A stretch of DNA of 64,000 nt from contig VWZL01000114.1 in the NCBI GenBank assembly GCA_013396915.1, positions 190,691 to 254,690 of the forward strand, read 5' to 3'. Position 1 is the stretch's first letter. Each line of letters starts with the position of its first letter. A model generated the notes under the pieces. It saw only the letters and a list, made by a program, of their open reading frames with translations, was not told the DNA's origin and did not search any database. Source of the DNA: Stercorarius parasiticus. Lineage: Eukaryota; Chordata; Aves; Charadriiformes; Stercorariidae. Positions 46,741 to 61,100 of this stretch are shown piece after piece. Both the position numbers and the translations under genes were made by a program.

Positions 46741-49700
46741 TCTTGTAGCTGGCTATCATTGAATTATTTTACTAATGCTTATTTTCATGTGTCTGTGTTT
46801 TGGTCTGAATATCATAAAAGAGAGAATCAGAGTTATACTTCCCTGTTTTGTAGACCATAAGCATATGAGAAATGCTGCAGAGTACATATGTTGCCAAACC
46901 TAACGGACCTTCAGAAATATTGTGGATTCGCCATTCATTTCAATTGAATTATCTTCTTGGGTTAGGCTGGAGTGAAAACAACTAAGCTTGCAACATCTAG
47001 TCTCTTGGGCCTGGGTAGCGTGTGTACCTGCTAGGGAGATACTGTGGGTGTCAGAGGTATCACAGAACCTGACTGACCATAAAGGCTACATTGAGGTCCA
47101 GTGCTATTACCAAATTGACACATAGGAATTTAAAATTTTAAAGACAAATAAAACTACAATTAATTATAAACACATTTAAAGCCTGTTTTTAGCATTAGTG
47201 ATAAAAAATAAATCTATATTCTCAGGTTTAAAGAAAATGAGTGTAGCTTGGTTTAGACGTGACAATTTTGATTTGACTTTTCTGAGGAGTTTTTCTTTGA
47301 TTCATTGGGGTAGTGCATATCAGAATAAGGATGCATTTGTGTATGTTTGCTCATACTTATGTCCACTTTATTTTTTTATGTGTTTATAAGTATCAAACCA
47401 TAAGGAAATCCACATAGAAGAAGAGGATGAGGTATTGAACTTCGTAAACTCATTTACAATATTACATATTTGAACCTAAATATGGAACCACCAAAATGAT
47501 GTCACTGGCAAACTAGCATAACTTTCCTTCCTTGCCATAACTCTGTTACACAGAGGCAAAACAGAGTTATGTTTTGATTTTTCAGTCCCTGAAATATATA
47601 CTACTTTTTCTTAATTGTCATATGGGGACTGTGAGAACAGATCTGATTCATGCCAGAACAGAGATATAGATTCCTGCTGTCTTCAACAGCAACATAATAG
47701 ACACCTTTGTCCTCCAATATTTTGCAAAAATGCTAGTGAGGACAGTACAATATCCATGAAAGTGCAGCAGAGAAAGTAATTTTATTAGCAGATATTTCAA
47801 AGTCTGCTCTCCTTATCTTAGTTGGATTTCTACAATTATGAAACTCCCTCTAGGAGCTTGTACTTTGTGTAACTGAATGAGTTCTCTGCGTTCTCCCACG
47901 TTTTTGTTCCCATTCCAATTGCCAGAAATTCCAATTAATTTTTGCCTCTTTCTTCCTTTCTTTTTCTAAAACCTGGCTGAAACAGAGGTCAACAGGTGAA
48001 AATGTGGCACGATTTTGAGGAAAACATTATCTTCTCTATTGTAACTGCACAGTTAAATAAAAAAAAATACTATAAAGTTCTTTTTTTTAATTTCTTTTTG
48101 GTACAAAGCCTGGGCAATATTGTGATATTGATATCAAAAATTTCATAAGGAAAAGAAAAAATATGAAGGAAGTTATTTAAAATTGTTTCAGTGGTTCCTT
48201 CCACAGAACATGTAGAGTAGCAGATACATGTTTTAATGTTTATTAATGTCATAGAAATAACGTATTTATTTCTAAATACTTACAGTTATTGTTGCATTTT
48301 AAAATAAATGTTTTCTTTTTAGATTTTATAAATGTATTCATAATTGATTTCTTCTTCCTGTTTCATAGTACTCAGGACAAGTTGATGGACAATTGCAAGG
48401 GTCAGAAAAAATATTAGCCTGTTCGTGTAACATTAACATCAATTAATATTCCCAGAGTTAAAATAAGTTTCGCCAAACTGTGGGGACACTGGAGTTAGAG
48501 TACTTTTTTACTCTGAGTTCAGCTTGCCTTTCCTAGAGATTTTTTGATAGATTTGTGAAAAGTATCAGTTTTTTGCTTGATACCTCCTGAAGTAAATCCT
48601 TTGCACAAACTTTGACTATATTAAAATGGACATTCTGCTATGAATTAATGCACACATTTATAAGGCACCAGCATAGTTTAAAACAGCAGTCTAAACAAAA
48701 AGAGGCACTTCACTTTAGAAGTCTAACACTGTGTAATGAGCATGAATGTTGGTTGAGATATCTGTTGGTTGAGATATTTGATTTGAAGTCCGTTTCAAAG
48801 ACAGATTATTCAGGAGATATTGCAGTGGTATCATGATTTTGGTTGGGATTCTCCTAAGAGACTTGTGTTATAAAACAGAAAGGAATTGCTAGGAATTCTA
48901 ATTATAAAAGTTATTATTTTCTCATAGAAAATAATTAATAATAATTAGTAGAAATACGTTACCAAAAATGAAAAGAACAGAGGCTGGCAGGTTTCTTTAC
49001 TAGGCATTGAATGAGCAGGACAGGATTTTACTCTGAACTTCCTTTTGGAAGTGGCAGGAACTTCACTGAGGACTGACATTTAAGTTGAAGATTAAACAAG
49101 ACAACTAATGTTCTCAATTTTAAAGGGCAACCTTTGGTAAAGTGAAAGAACTGGCTTGGGGTAGTCAGCTGGAATGAGAATGTTCCTGGAATGAGGAAGC
49201 ATAAGAATAAAATGAAAATTGTCCAAAGTNAAAAAAGGTGATGATCTGTTTCCTAGTGAAGATGAGATAAACAGTATATATCTGGAATGACCTAAAATCT
49301 AAATGCTTTCTTCGGTGTTCAGTAAGGTCAATGATGGTTGTAGTACAGGGTAAAACATGAGGCAAAACCAGAATAATAACTTGTAATGAAAGCTTGAAAA
49401 TGAAAATTACCACAAATTGAAAACAAAACTGAAGCACTTTAATAATTTAATAGTAGGGATTTAGTTAATCTCTCTTCCTGTGTACCAAAAAAATGAAAAG
49501 TTTTTAGTACATATGGATATTAAGAAATGATGGGGCATAACCAAATGTACAGTCTCTGGTAGTCCATGCTAAACTGCTGACTGAGTTTTTGACCATATTT
49601 TGAGGAAAAAAAAAAAAGCTCAAGAAAGAGATTTAAAAAGAAAATGTGAATTACTAAAACATGTTTTATGAACTGTAGATTTTATTTGCTGTATCTCTGA

Positions 49701-49959
49701 GAAATTACCTACTTCCTCTAGTAAACATAATAATGGATATTGAATCTTTCTAAATTCCAGTAGGTTAGTTGACATGATGCAACTTGGGAACTGTTATAGT
49801 TAGACTAGAAATGTCGATCATTTTCATGGGATGATGTCAAGAAACTGATTGAAGAGGAGGTGACACAAGCTATGTTGGTGGGTAAGAGTAAAATTAGAGG
49901 TGATGTTTCTCAAGTAACACTTTGACATTGACTTTTACACTTTTTCATTACTAATATAA
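46741..49959. other. AT-rich intron, no gene seen
   Basis: Noncoding intron with short A and T runs. It includes a perfect-to-near-perfect 16-base tandem duplication (48747-48778) and a single unresolved base at 49230. Nothing else is recognised. Confidence 0.5.
48747..48778. repeat. 16-bp tandem duplication
   Basis: Units 'tgttggttgagatatc' and 'tgttggttgagatatt' lie head to tail, differing only in the last base. Confidence 0.9.
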
Positions 49960-50600
49960 TCAAAAAAAAGAGGACTGTGAGGGTGAAATTTGCAGACAGC
50001 AAGAAGGACTATCCTGACAACAGGGTGGTAGAAATGGGATGAAATTTAAAAGGTGCAGATTGTGCATACCTTCAGATGCACCAGGATATGAATATATGTG
50101 AAAAAGAAATAATGAGATGTAGGAAGGGAATACCAGAGTATAAGGAATGTACTTGAAAAGGGATAGGCTGTTATGGTCACTCATATTCAGTAAAGATGGA
50201 CGGTAACTGAAAAAGCAGTACAAAGAAAAGGAAGTGGGATAGTCAGTGAATCAAAACTGGTCTTAAAAGAGGAGCCTAGTATAGTCGTAGCCATGCAAAA
50301 TATTCCTGAGGAAAGATAAGACTATGATCTCTAAATAACTCACAAAATTAAGTTTCTGGGAGGCTATTACCTAACTTAAAGAGAATATCCTCACGTGTGA
50401 GCTAATATGCATCTCAGAATTTCAGGAGTCTGCCTCAGGATTTCTTGATTCACCTTCCATAGGAACAGTGGAGTAAAACATGAAAATGTATTTAAGGCAG
50501 AGTCAAATAAAAATAGACCATATTTCTGTAACAAGTTTCTTGCGTTTGATGAAAAAGGTTTTAGAGGTCCCCTCCAGTCCTCTGTTTCTATGTATTTGAA
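49960..50600 (+). mobile_element. Possible very old CR1/L3-like remnant
   Basis: Several short segments appear in the order expected for a + strand CR1/L3 element: 'gtgaaatttgcagacagcaa' near 49983 (the FADD-coding region), 'gaaatttaaaaggtgcagat' near 50041, and a tail-like 'tagaggtcccctccagtcct' followed by 'ctgtttctatg' near 50560-50591. The middle portion does not match convincingly and no ORF survives. Could be coincidence. Confidence 0.35.
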
Positions 50601-53600
50601 AGGAATTTACAGTTACCATAGTAACAGATGTGGATACTGAATTTCTTTATTATTCCTACATGTGGACTAGCTAACATGAACAGTGAAATAGTCAGTTTTT
50701 CTTTGTTAATTTTTTCTCAACCCTGAGTGGCACTTTGAAAGTTAGATGGAAGTGCTGTGGATTTGTACTGTGTAAATGTATACGGCTAACTAATTATCTG
50801 ACATATTAAATTGACTTAGCCTTTTTGGGTGCTTCGGTTTAATCAATAGCTTTGATTTTTGAGCCACTGATGTTATTTGTAGATCAAAACAGAAAATAAC
50901 TTACTACAAGATCTGTCAATGTATGAATTTTATGGAGATCAATAAATATCAGGTATTCAAACTGAAAAAAAAAAACTATTTCATGTGGTTTTCTAGCTCT
51001 GGAAGGTAGCATTTGTTGAAATAGCAACACGTATTTTCAGAATTAAATATTGCAAAAAAGGTACAATGCCATTAAAAGGGGGATTTTAGCATTCTACACC
51101 TAATATTGGATTATTATATCACTATAAGAGTCTAATGATTATTTCATATTTGGTGATGTAAAAATAAGATGAGCACCTGTGGTTTGAATTTGCATGTGAT
51201 CTGTGAACAGCAGCATGTTACTTCCCTTCAGTGAATCTTCAGTTTTAACTATTCGTTTCTTATTTTTTTCTGAGAAATGAACTAATAATGAATTCTTTAG
51301 TTGGACATAAATATGCCTCTTCTTACACTCTGGCAAATAAGGTGGTATCTGAATACATGGTGTTCTGGGACTACGTTGACAAAAATTGTATTCCATTGAT
51401 GCCATCAATAGCTTCATACATCTTTACAGTAATGGAGCATCACTTCTTCTTAGAATAGGGAGAAACTGCAGACACAGTGAATGTGCAGTGTTAAAAATAA
51501 AGAAAATTGAATATATAATGGTATCTGCAGTAGAAACCTAGTTTATATGTACTCATATGTTGTACCCAAAAATATAGAAAGTATGTATTTATATATTTTT
51601 CTCTATTATTTAATGTTTTGTCAAGAATGAAAAGTTATCTTGTTGAATTTCATTCATATGTTACAGCAAAACTTGAACAGAGAAAAAGTTTATGAAATAG
51701 AAGTTGAATATTAAGGCAATGCAATATTGAGATATGTTAGATGCTGTATTTCTTTTTCTCCAGTAGGAAGCTGATATTATGAACAGTTGTTGCATAGATC
51801 CCTTCAAATAATGACTTGGGTCTGCCTGTGGGGATTTATGTCTGTCTGAGTCCATGTTCATAGACGTAGCTATAATTCTACATTGAAAACCAAAACCATA
51901 TGTAAATAAAGGTATGCACTGCATTTCTTCTGAGAAGTCTAGTAGGAAAAAAATATAAATGTATTGCGTTAGTCAGCATACAGTAATATCATAAGGTTAG
52001 AAAGATACTGATTTGAAGTATATCACTTGAAGCAAATTGGTGTTTCTTCCTGGCAAATGTATATGACTGAGATCTGATACATAAAAGGAAAGTTCTTAAA
52101 GAGTCCAGTCCCATGCTCTTATTCACACAAAGTTCACATTTTCTTTAGTATGGTTAGTACTCAAGAAAGCAAAGGTAAAAGAAGAGCAATTGCAAAACAG
52201 AGAATATGATTAACAAGTTGCAGGTGAAAGTCTGTGGAGGCTCAGGTCCTAGGCAAATAATCACATTTGAAACCATCGGGACAATTCTTGTTCTCTGATG
52301 TTTAAAAGACGGCAAGACGTACCTTTTCTCAGGAGCTGGGATTAACTGTATTGACATGACTATTACGCAGCTCTAAGCAGTGAGAGGACACTGATTATTT
52401 TTGTTTTTAAAAGACAAGATAGAAAATCTCTTCCCTCCTTTTCTTTGCCTGCTCCAATTGCTTAGCGAGACTACCCAAGCTTGACTGTGTTTTTATTCTA
52501 TTCAGATAATGAAAAACTCCCTCCTTTTTTATTAACTTGTATGGAAAAACTGGATTGTGATACAGAAGACTAATATTTCTATTTAAAATAGAAAATTTCT
52601 ATTAAAAATAGAAATATCCTTTCTGATTAATTTCTGAATAATATTCATATCATCCCTGAAAATGTTACCAGTGGTTGGATAGTGACTGATTTTTACTGGA
52701 ATTTAGGAATTTACAAAAAAGAAAGAAAGAGCAGGGTAATGGTGGGGAAAAATACTCCATGGGTTAAGAAAATACTACCATATGTATTTTTGCCTTTTGT
52801 AGAAGAATTGCAGTGCCAGTAATTTGTCTGACAAAGTGAGTTTCTCCAAAACTTTCTACTCCTTGGAACAGTTACAGACATTTTTTTATTACCTGGAGGA
52901 ATATTGTTTAACTATGTGCAGAAACAACTGTTTTTTATTTAGAAAGCTGGAGAAATCTGTAGTACACTTAAAATCTAGGAGAAGAATTCCTTCTCCTGAA
53001 AGAGAAGGAATAGATAAGTGTTCATCCTTACTTTTTACTTACATATTTCTGTGTCATTGAATGTAACCAGATTTTCTTACTAGGATTTTGTAAATGTGAA
53101 CTCTTAAACATGTAAATTGAGTGTATATGAAAGGGAAGAGAGTCTTTGTAGTGTAGTATGTTTTCCTGCTTTATATTCATTAAGGATGTATTGTGTAGGT
53201 AAAAGAAATTTTCAATTAAGTTCTTCTAATTAATTTCTCACCTTCAAAATGCTCATAGAAATGAAGTCTTTTCATCACACAGCTATTTTACTTAAGTACT
53301 ACTAACACTCCAGCTACTGCTTTAGAGTACAATTAGTTGCAAGATAACCTATGCTAAACCTTCAGTCCATATCTGCTGAAAGACTGACCTATTTTAGGAA
53401 ATGAAGCAGCACAAAAGAAAGAAATATCTGCAGGGTTTTTCTGCTCTTCAGAAGCTGTTGGCTAAAAGAATAGGGGCTGGAGGGATTGTAAGCGAAGGAA
53501 AAATGTATGCTTCAAGGTAAGGAGGTGTAAGAAGGTTAGGTAGATGTATCAGCACATCAATCAGATGCTTAGTCTGCTCAGAGAAGGAACAGAAATTTAT

Positions 53601-54496
53601 CCCATGTTATCTTATGAATTTAAATGGGATATCTAGGACATCTTCAGAGAAGATTCCATTCGAATTGGTGAGATGAACTTAGGTCAGAATCACTGCAGAA
53701 TTTTTGTGTTCACTAAACAGTTCTACTTTTGTAGAGCTTTATTTCCCTAAATTATAGTCAGAAGTTCTGTCTGCTCAATCCCAAAGATGAGAAAAACTAG
53801 AATCAGAATAACACATCTATAAATCTTTGAGCAATGCAAAGCTCTACATCAACTTGCATCTTCCTTAATATTGCAATTATATTTTGTTGTTGCTTTTTAA
53901 AAAAAGTTAACTGTGAAAACACTGTTCTCTCTTTGTTTTCACAGTTCAGCTTTATCCCTGTGTTTTTAATTTACACTATTTATTGGAAAATAGCATGCAA
54001 AACATGACCAATTTAAAGCAATTTTTTATAAACTTAGAGTGTTCAAGCCACATGGAAAACTGCAGAAAATACAATGCATTTCTGTGAGATGATTGCCTAA
54101 GTCTTCTGTCAGTCCAATGTTTCCTTGTATGGCTTTTACAACCTTCTGTTTTGTCTAGAATTGAAAAATCAGTAGATAATCTGACTTCACCCACTTTTCA
54201 TTTGCTTAGTTGATACTGTGCAACATAAAACCATCTTTTATAAAAAAAGAAATATTTATTTTAAAATTAATAAAAATATTACTCTTAAAATCAAGCTTAT
54301 CTTTGCAGTATTTCCAGTAATCTCTTTGGAAAATGCACATTCAACAGGCACTCAGAAAGTCAGCTTAGACAATATTTGAATCTTTCCTCATTAGTGTTCA
54401 TCTAAGAGAGTCGTACCTTCATAAGTTAAATCAGTCCCCAGAATTACTACTGGCATTTTAACACCACTAATGTGAATATGGCAGTTATAGAATAAT
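50601..54496. other. AT-rich intron, no gene seen
   Basis: Noncoding intron with several small A/T runs and the AT inverted-repeat cluster at 52573-52617. No supportable gene, RNA or named repeat otherwise. Confidence 0.5.
52573..52617. repeat. AT-rich nested inverted repeats (12-bp arms)
   Basis: Outer arms ATATTTCTATTT (52573-52584) and AAATAGAAATAT (52606-52617) are perfectly complementary. Within the spacer, further TTTCTATT / AATAGAAA palindromes overlap, so several alternative hairpins are possible. May be an MITE-like remnant or a slipped AT duplication. Confidence 0.92.
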
Positions 54497-55048
54497 ATGA
54501 GCTGTCAGAGTGCACTTGCAGCCCAGAAAGCCAATCTTATCCTGGGCTGCATCAGGAGAAGCGTGGCCAGCAGGTCGAGGGAGGTGATTCTCCCCTTCTA
54601 CTCTACTCTTGTGAGACCCCACCTGGAGTACTGCGTCCAGTTCTGGAGCCCCTACTACAAGAAAGATATGGACGTGCTGGAGCATGTCTAGAGAAGGGCC
54701 ACAAGGATGATCAGAGGGCTGGAGCACCTCTTCTATGAGGACAGACAGTTGGGATAGTTCAGTCTGGAGAAAAGAAGGCTCCGAGGAGACCTTATAGTGG
54801 CCTACCAGTATCTTAAGGGGGCCTACAAGAAAGCTGGTGAGGGACTTTTTAGGATGTCGGATAATGGTAGGACTAGAGGGAATGGATTAAAACTAGAGAT
54901 GGGTCGATTCAGACTGGACGTTAGGAAGAAGTTCTTCACCCTGAGGGTGGTGAGACACTGGAACAGGTTGCCCAGAGAGGTGGTGGAAGCCCCATCCCTG
55001 GAAGTTTTTAAGGCCAGGCTGGATGGGGCTCTGAGCAACCCGATCTAG
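54497..55048 (+). pseudogene. CR1 ORF2 C-terminal remnant
   Basis: C-terminal thumb and tail of the CR1 reverse transcriptase in one + strand frame: [20 protein letters not shown] and [11 protein letters not shown], then a stop near 54689. It continues past a second stop near 54756 with [40 protein letters not shown] and a natural end after ALSNPI at 55046-55048. Only these two stops interrupt the frame. The catalytic FADD region is not present. Not functional. Confidence 0.9.
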
Positions 55049-55137
55049 TGGGAGGTGTCCCTGCCCATGGCAGGGGGGTTGGAACTAGATGATCTTTAAG
55101 GTCCCTTCCAACCCTGACAATTCTATGATTCTATGAA
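54497..55137 (+). mobile_element. CR1 LINE copy, 5'-truncated, plus strand
   Basis: About 640 bases of a well-preserved CR1 3' end, starting in the ORF2 segment [20 protein letters not shown] and ending with 'gatctttaaggtcccttcca' plus an 'attctatgattctatga' tail. The 5' part is absent, as is usual after incomplete reverse transcription. Of the window's CR1 fragments it has the best preserved reading frame. Its tail variant (ATCTTTAAGG) differs from the 28.8-kb and 5-kb copies, suggesting another subfamily. Confidence 0.95.
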
Positions 55138-58100
55138 CAGCCCTATGTGCCTCTCTGGGAAAGTCTTATGTGAAAATGTGTATACTGAATTCCATTCCTG
55201 ATCAGTCATAATTAATATTAATTTAGCATCTCTATGTGTCCACCTGTGTTTACATAACCATAGAAATAAATTCTGAGGCAAGAGCTTAGTGTCTTTTTGC
55301 AAGAAGGGCAAGACAGGAGTAGAATATGTGTAGTGTCAACCCATAAAAATTAAAAGAATTAGAAGCAATTGGATTTTTGACTGTTTCTCAAATATTGCTG
55401 AGATGCACAGCCTGATGAAGTAAGATGTACTTAAGCTCCTTGTATCCCTGTTTGACAAACCCCAATTTATTGACCTTAGCAAAAGCAACCTAGTACTAAA
55501 AAAGATGATTACAGGGTGGTTTGTTATTTTTTTTTTTTGTTTGTTTGTTTTTTTTCTCAGTCAAAGTAGCTGTAGCAATTCATTTCTGCAATATTGGGTT
55601 GAATCTAGATCAACATATGACTCCAGAAACATGGCCTTCTTCCTCTGGTATTTCTGTAGCCAGTGTATGTCTACTTAATCATGTTACCCCATTGTGCCTA
55701 TTTATCAGTCATATGCAGCTGGCTAGTAAGGACCTGTACCAGCTGACAACTGTTATGCAGAAAAATGCATAATCGCTTGTCTAAATAATCCTGATACTAT
55801 CTCCAAATAGTCTTTATTGTGATATTTGAATTATGCAAATATAGCAGAATCATTCAGTTGCCTGGTAAACATGTGAGTGTTGGAGTGACCTGCTCTGATC
55901 CATATTGATGATGAGATAGAAAACCAGAAGAAATATGAGATTTCTAGATGACACGATATTTTTACCCTGAAGAAAAAAAAAAGTAGTTAAAAAAAGAGAG
56001 GGATGGATATTGACCACAGTATTTTGACCACCATGTAGCTGGCTATGATTTGGGATGGCCCTTTATAATATACCACAAAAATGTTCATTTGTTAATGACA
56101 CATCTTTCCACTCAGGAAGATGTAACAGTGACATACCTAGCTGCAGACTACCATGGCTTCTTCTGGAAGAGCTGCATGGAGGGAGGAGCTTGTTACTGGG
56201 ACTAGAGCCAGTTGTACAGACCTTTTGCTAATGGTGAAGTTGACTCTTGCAAACCAACAAATGTATGCTGAGAATACTTCCTTACGTAACTGTAAGTTAT
56301 GGCATATGTGCATTAGTTGCTACAATAACCAACTACTTCCTTAAACCATTAGTATTGTCATCTAGGAATCCATTTTAAAACTTGAGTTAAACAGTACATC
56401 TAAATAGAATTGTTCTTTGAGTAATGAGAAAGAGAATGCGAGTGAAGAATAGCACTGCATAAATTATTGAAGTTTGCACAAGATGAAAGTCAAGAAAATA
56501 CTTGCTTTTTTTTTGTATAGCAAAACTTATTTATTTATTAATTTCGGACCTTAAGCACATATTTTTAGTCTTGCCTGTAAACCTACTAGAAGCTGAAGTA
56601 AACTACATAGGTTAGTAAGAAAGTGCATCTCTGGAGCAGAAGTAGAGTCTTTGTTATAAAAAGACACAAAATCAGATGCACCAAAAGTCACTTAGACAGC
56701 AAGGTTTTTGGAATAACTGGTTCAAAGGGAAAAACATTTTCAGTATAAACATTTTCAATGCAAAACTCAAATAGTCACAGTGCATAATGAACAGAGAAGA
56801 CCTTGGTAGACTGGGACTACCCATTCTTGCCTGAGGCTTTCAAGGCCATAGGGAAAACCTGCCATACACAAGCTGCACCTTGAGCTGTAAAGACAGAGAG
56901 GTGGCAAAGGAGAAAAATAAGAAGACAGACAACAGAGTTTAAAGTCAGTGGATTTTTTCATTTTTACTTACCAAAGTTTAATTAATAAATATTTATTTTT
57001 ATAAATGAGGTAACTAAAACATATCATTTCTGTTTACAGATCTTACTTTTTCTGTGGCTGGAATGTTAATATGTTAATATGTACTTTAATTATACTTCTG
57101 GTTTTGTCATTATTAGTATTATAGGAGTACTTCATAGAACTAGGAAACTATAGCATTAAAAATAAAATTATCTTAAAAAAATGAACAATAAATAAACAAA
57201 CATTTCATCCATTTTTCGCTTTAGAGTCTGTAGAGTAATCTCAAAACACTGCATTTAGTAGAACTGCAAAAAGTCTTTCATATCCGATATCTAGGTAATG
57301 AGAAATATCTGGAAAAAGGATAACAAACCAACAAACCCAAGGTCTGAAGAGAAGGGCAAATTATGATTTTTATTAAGGTTCTTTATTGTTTTGAAAATTC
57401 TACTGTAATTTGGTTCCATTTATGACCATAAGAATGGAGGACAAATAAGAACCGCTAAGTCTATTTCTGCCTAGAAATTGCAACAGATTTTATCTTTTTT
57501 TTTTTTCAAAATATACAGTGCCCTTAATTCTTGCTGTGTCAGTAGTGACTGAAGATACTTAATAAGAACAAGGGCTTAATCAAGATGCAATTCTGCTTGA
57601 AACCAAAGAAGTCTGAAGATCAAAGTGCAGTAAATCGTAGGTTCTTATACCTTAGCTAATACAGTTTATAGGTCTTCCATCTTCCAAAGAAATTACAAAA
57701 CACATGACATTAACAACACAGATGTCCCATGGTAACTAAGCGCAGTATAGAATATTTTCCATGATTTGCTATACATGCTATACATACATACAAAAGAACT
57801 AAAGAATGGTTGTCAGTGTTAGTGAATGGTTGTCGGTGTTACTAAATGTTTATGATACTGTGTTCTCTGAAAAAAAACACTTAAATCTCTCTCTCTCTCC
57901 TGTTGGCTTGTACTTGCCTAAGATATAGGTGAAATGCCTTTAATTGAATCTTTATTATTATTTTTCTCTGGCTGAAGAGTATGTTAAGGAAGAAGGAACA
58001 CATGGGATTATATCCTGGTTTGGGAAACAGCCATTTGACCCTCACAGGCAGGTATTTCTATGCAGACTCTGCCCCGTTGGTTTCAGCATGAGTCTGGTTA

Positions 58101-61100
58101 GATCTGTTTATTTGCTAGAGAAGAACTTTGGTCAGCCTTTCAGGTAATAAAACACTTCTTCAATTTTCAAGTATTTAAAAAGGAGTGAGCTCCACGACTG
58201 GTATTTTTTTAGGTTATATTTGTTGCAGTCAACAGCCAAGATTACACATTTATATTACACAAGAATAAAGACGAGAGTAATAAAAAAGAAACTTCAGAGG
58301 AATGAGAACAGAGTAGGTGGTGATCATGGTCATGAAATACATGATGGCCTGTCCCCAGAAAAGAGAGAAATTATTTTAGGTACAGGTAAGGTTTTGGGTC
58401 TTTTTTTTAACTCATTTCAGTAAAGGTAACAAGTATTATCTTTTAGCATATCCCTTTCCAGCCCTCTGACAAAAGGAGCTAGCTAATGGGTGAGGGAGAT
58501 CTTGTTTTCAGTATACTTTTTATTTTCCACTAAACAAGGAAAGTCAACTTCTATCTGCTGGTTAGAATTTCTGGGTACCCAAAACAAAATAAATGTTTAA
58601 GAACATAATCTGGTTTGGGGGCAGCTAAGTCTTTAAAAAAAGGCTTTCTCAGTTGATGTCTCTTTCTAAAATATAATTATGATATTGTTGACAGAGATCT
58701 GTTCTCAGTTTTCCCTTTTACTTTGCTTTTTGAGAAGAAAGTGAAGAGACAAGAAAAAGAGTTGAGGCAGCACAGCAAACAAGCGCACAGAAATTAACGA
58801 AGGCAGCTTAAAATGAGTTAAAGATTTGGCTTTGGCTTTCTACGACACTGAAATATAAAAATGAGTGAATGGATACTGTTTAAGGTTGTACAGTGGTAGT
58901 ACACAAAAGCCCCATTAAAGAACAATCTTTCATTTTATTAGGTGTATATACAAGGGTTACATTAGAGGGTGAGAAAGCCTGTACGCCAAGGCATTTAAAA
59001 TGTGTTTTCACTGGGGCTAGTTAAAAACAACCTTTTTATCTCACAAAGCAGAGACTTAGCTCAATGAGTGCAGGTATATAAGTTACCAATATAGTAGCTT
59101 TGGCAAAGGTTTCAGATTTTTTGGTGTATCATATTTCTTTCAGATAGCAATACAGGTATTTTAAGTAAAGTTCTTTGGGGCAGTGCATGCTTGGATCTTC
59201 ACTCAGGAGAAGAGCCAAATGTGCTTTATATGGCATATTTGAAGTGGGGATGGAGAAAGTGTTTTCAGATAGCAAATGATCACTACCAAGATTTTTAATA
59301 TTTATTAGGTATTTGGGTTGAATGTAATTATCCTAATGTTTGGAAATATTGCCTTTTTATTTCCTGTAGAATCTAGTCTTTTCTTCAGGCAAAGTTTTTT
59401 ATTCTCTCTTCCTCTAAGCCCAGTATCTCGCAGATACAAAACAATTCACCTCTTCTGTACTTTTTTGTTTAGAAGTGCTCTCTGTGTTTTGATAGAAAAA
59501 GACAAATGGATTTTCTTCCCATCTGGGAAATTCAAGAAATGCAATTTAATTTTATTTTTTTCGTGGGCTGCCTTCACTCAATGATCTTGAATTGGACTAT
59601 ACTCTGTGAGCGATCTCTAAAACACTTAATGTCACTAGTCATTTTCCAATATTTTAAGCATTCTTCACATGCAATACTCCAGTTTATTGAGTTAGTAATT
59701 TTCGTAGAGAAATCTTCAAGATTTTTCTCCACACTGGGGAGAATAAACTACATAAAATTAATCTGTGAGTTCTCCATTGTGAGACCTCCATTGCATTTTC
59801 AAGAGAAAGTTCTAGGAGCTAGAGAGAACAAGGAATGCATATCCAATGTATATAAAATATTCCATATATGGTAATGACACAAAGGTGATGACAAACAGGT
59901 ACAGAAGGCTAACATAGTTCCATCAAGAAAAGGAAAAAGAAGGAGCAGGAAGAGAATTTATGTATTACTATCTTCCCTGCTTGTGGATGCTGCAGTGATA
60001 AAAGCTACCACCTAAACGCCAGCAAGACCTCACTCCCCTTTGGAAGAGACAGAACACAGCCTCTTTGATTTTTACTGTATTCATCACATTTCACCACATT
60101 TGGAATTTCAGAATCAGCAATCACATGTGAATTATTATCTTTACTATGGAATAGAGTCAAGCAAATAATTTAAAGGGCAGTGTGTGTTTCCTGAGAAGGT
60201 TGTGGCTGCAAGATGGACTCTGTCTTATTTTTGTGTGGACTTCTAAAAGGCAGATGCACTAGCCTCAAAGACTTACAAGGCAAAAGTAGGTAGAAGGTAG
60301 AAATAGACAAAAGGCAGCATACAGGCCTCATGTGAAATGTATCTCAAGTCCTTCATAATTGCCACTGAAAACCTGAGATGAGCTTTGTTGAGTACTGGTA
60401 AAATATAGCAGTTATTTCTTGTCCAGTATTCTTTTTCTGCTGTGTGTGAGTATCTTTATTACCCTGGTAGAGGAAAAATGTTGAGGATTCTCCTACAAAC
60501 ATCTGCCAAGTCTGTTGCTGCTGCATTGTGGGGGAAGCATCTCATGTTACCATTGTGTTCGCAGGGTGATCAATGCTGCATAAAGTCTCACTGGCAACCA
60601 TCTTTTCTGTCTTGATTTGGAAACTGTTCTGGAAGGAGAGTGTGGATTTGTGGCTTCTTGACTGTATAAGGCTAGAAGCTGTGGTCTGAGGCATGGATAA
60701 ATCAGTGACTTTTCTAGTATGACAAAGACATTTCATTTCATAGAACTTCCACTTGTGACCCCAGGCAGCTTCAAGCTGTCTCTTGACTAGGTTTCCCAGA
60801 ATATCTTGAGTTGGGCCAAGAATGGAACAGGACAATGAGCAAAGAGTGCTGAAAAGTCTGGTGCAGGAGCAAGGGAGACTGCTAGACTTGGCTTGGTTTA
60901 AATCCTGGCCTCTCTTTCAGGTGTGTGGTGTGCTATTTTTTTGCTAGACGTTATTGCGAAAGAGAGCAAGAGTTAGGCAGGTCCTCTGCAGAGGACAACA
61001 AAGTGGGTTTATTAGGTGTTTGTGATGCAAGATGCATTGAAGGCAGGTCAAATTCTAGAAGAGTCTTTGCTGGATGTTTTATACGACTGGTAAAATAAGT

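Noticed and set aside
59318..59874. Overlapping 88- and 122-codon frames in the intron
   Set aside because: AT-rich, Phe/Ile/Leu-heavy translation without domains or splice context; consistent with chance.
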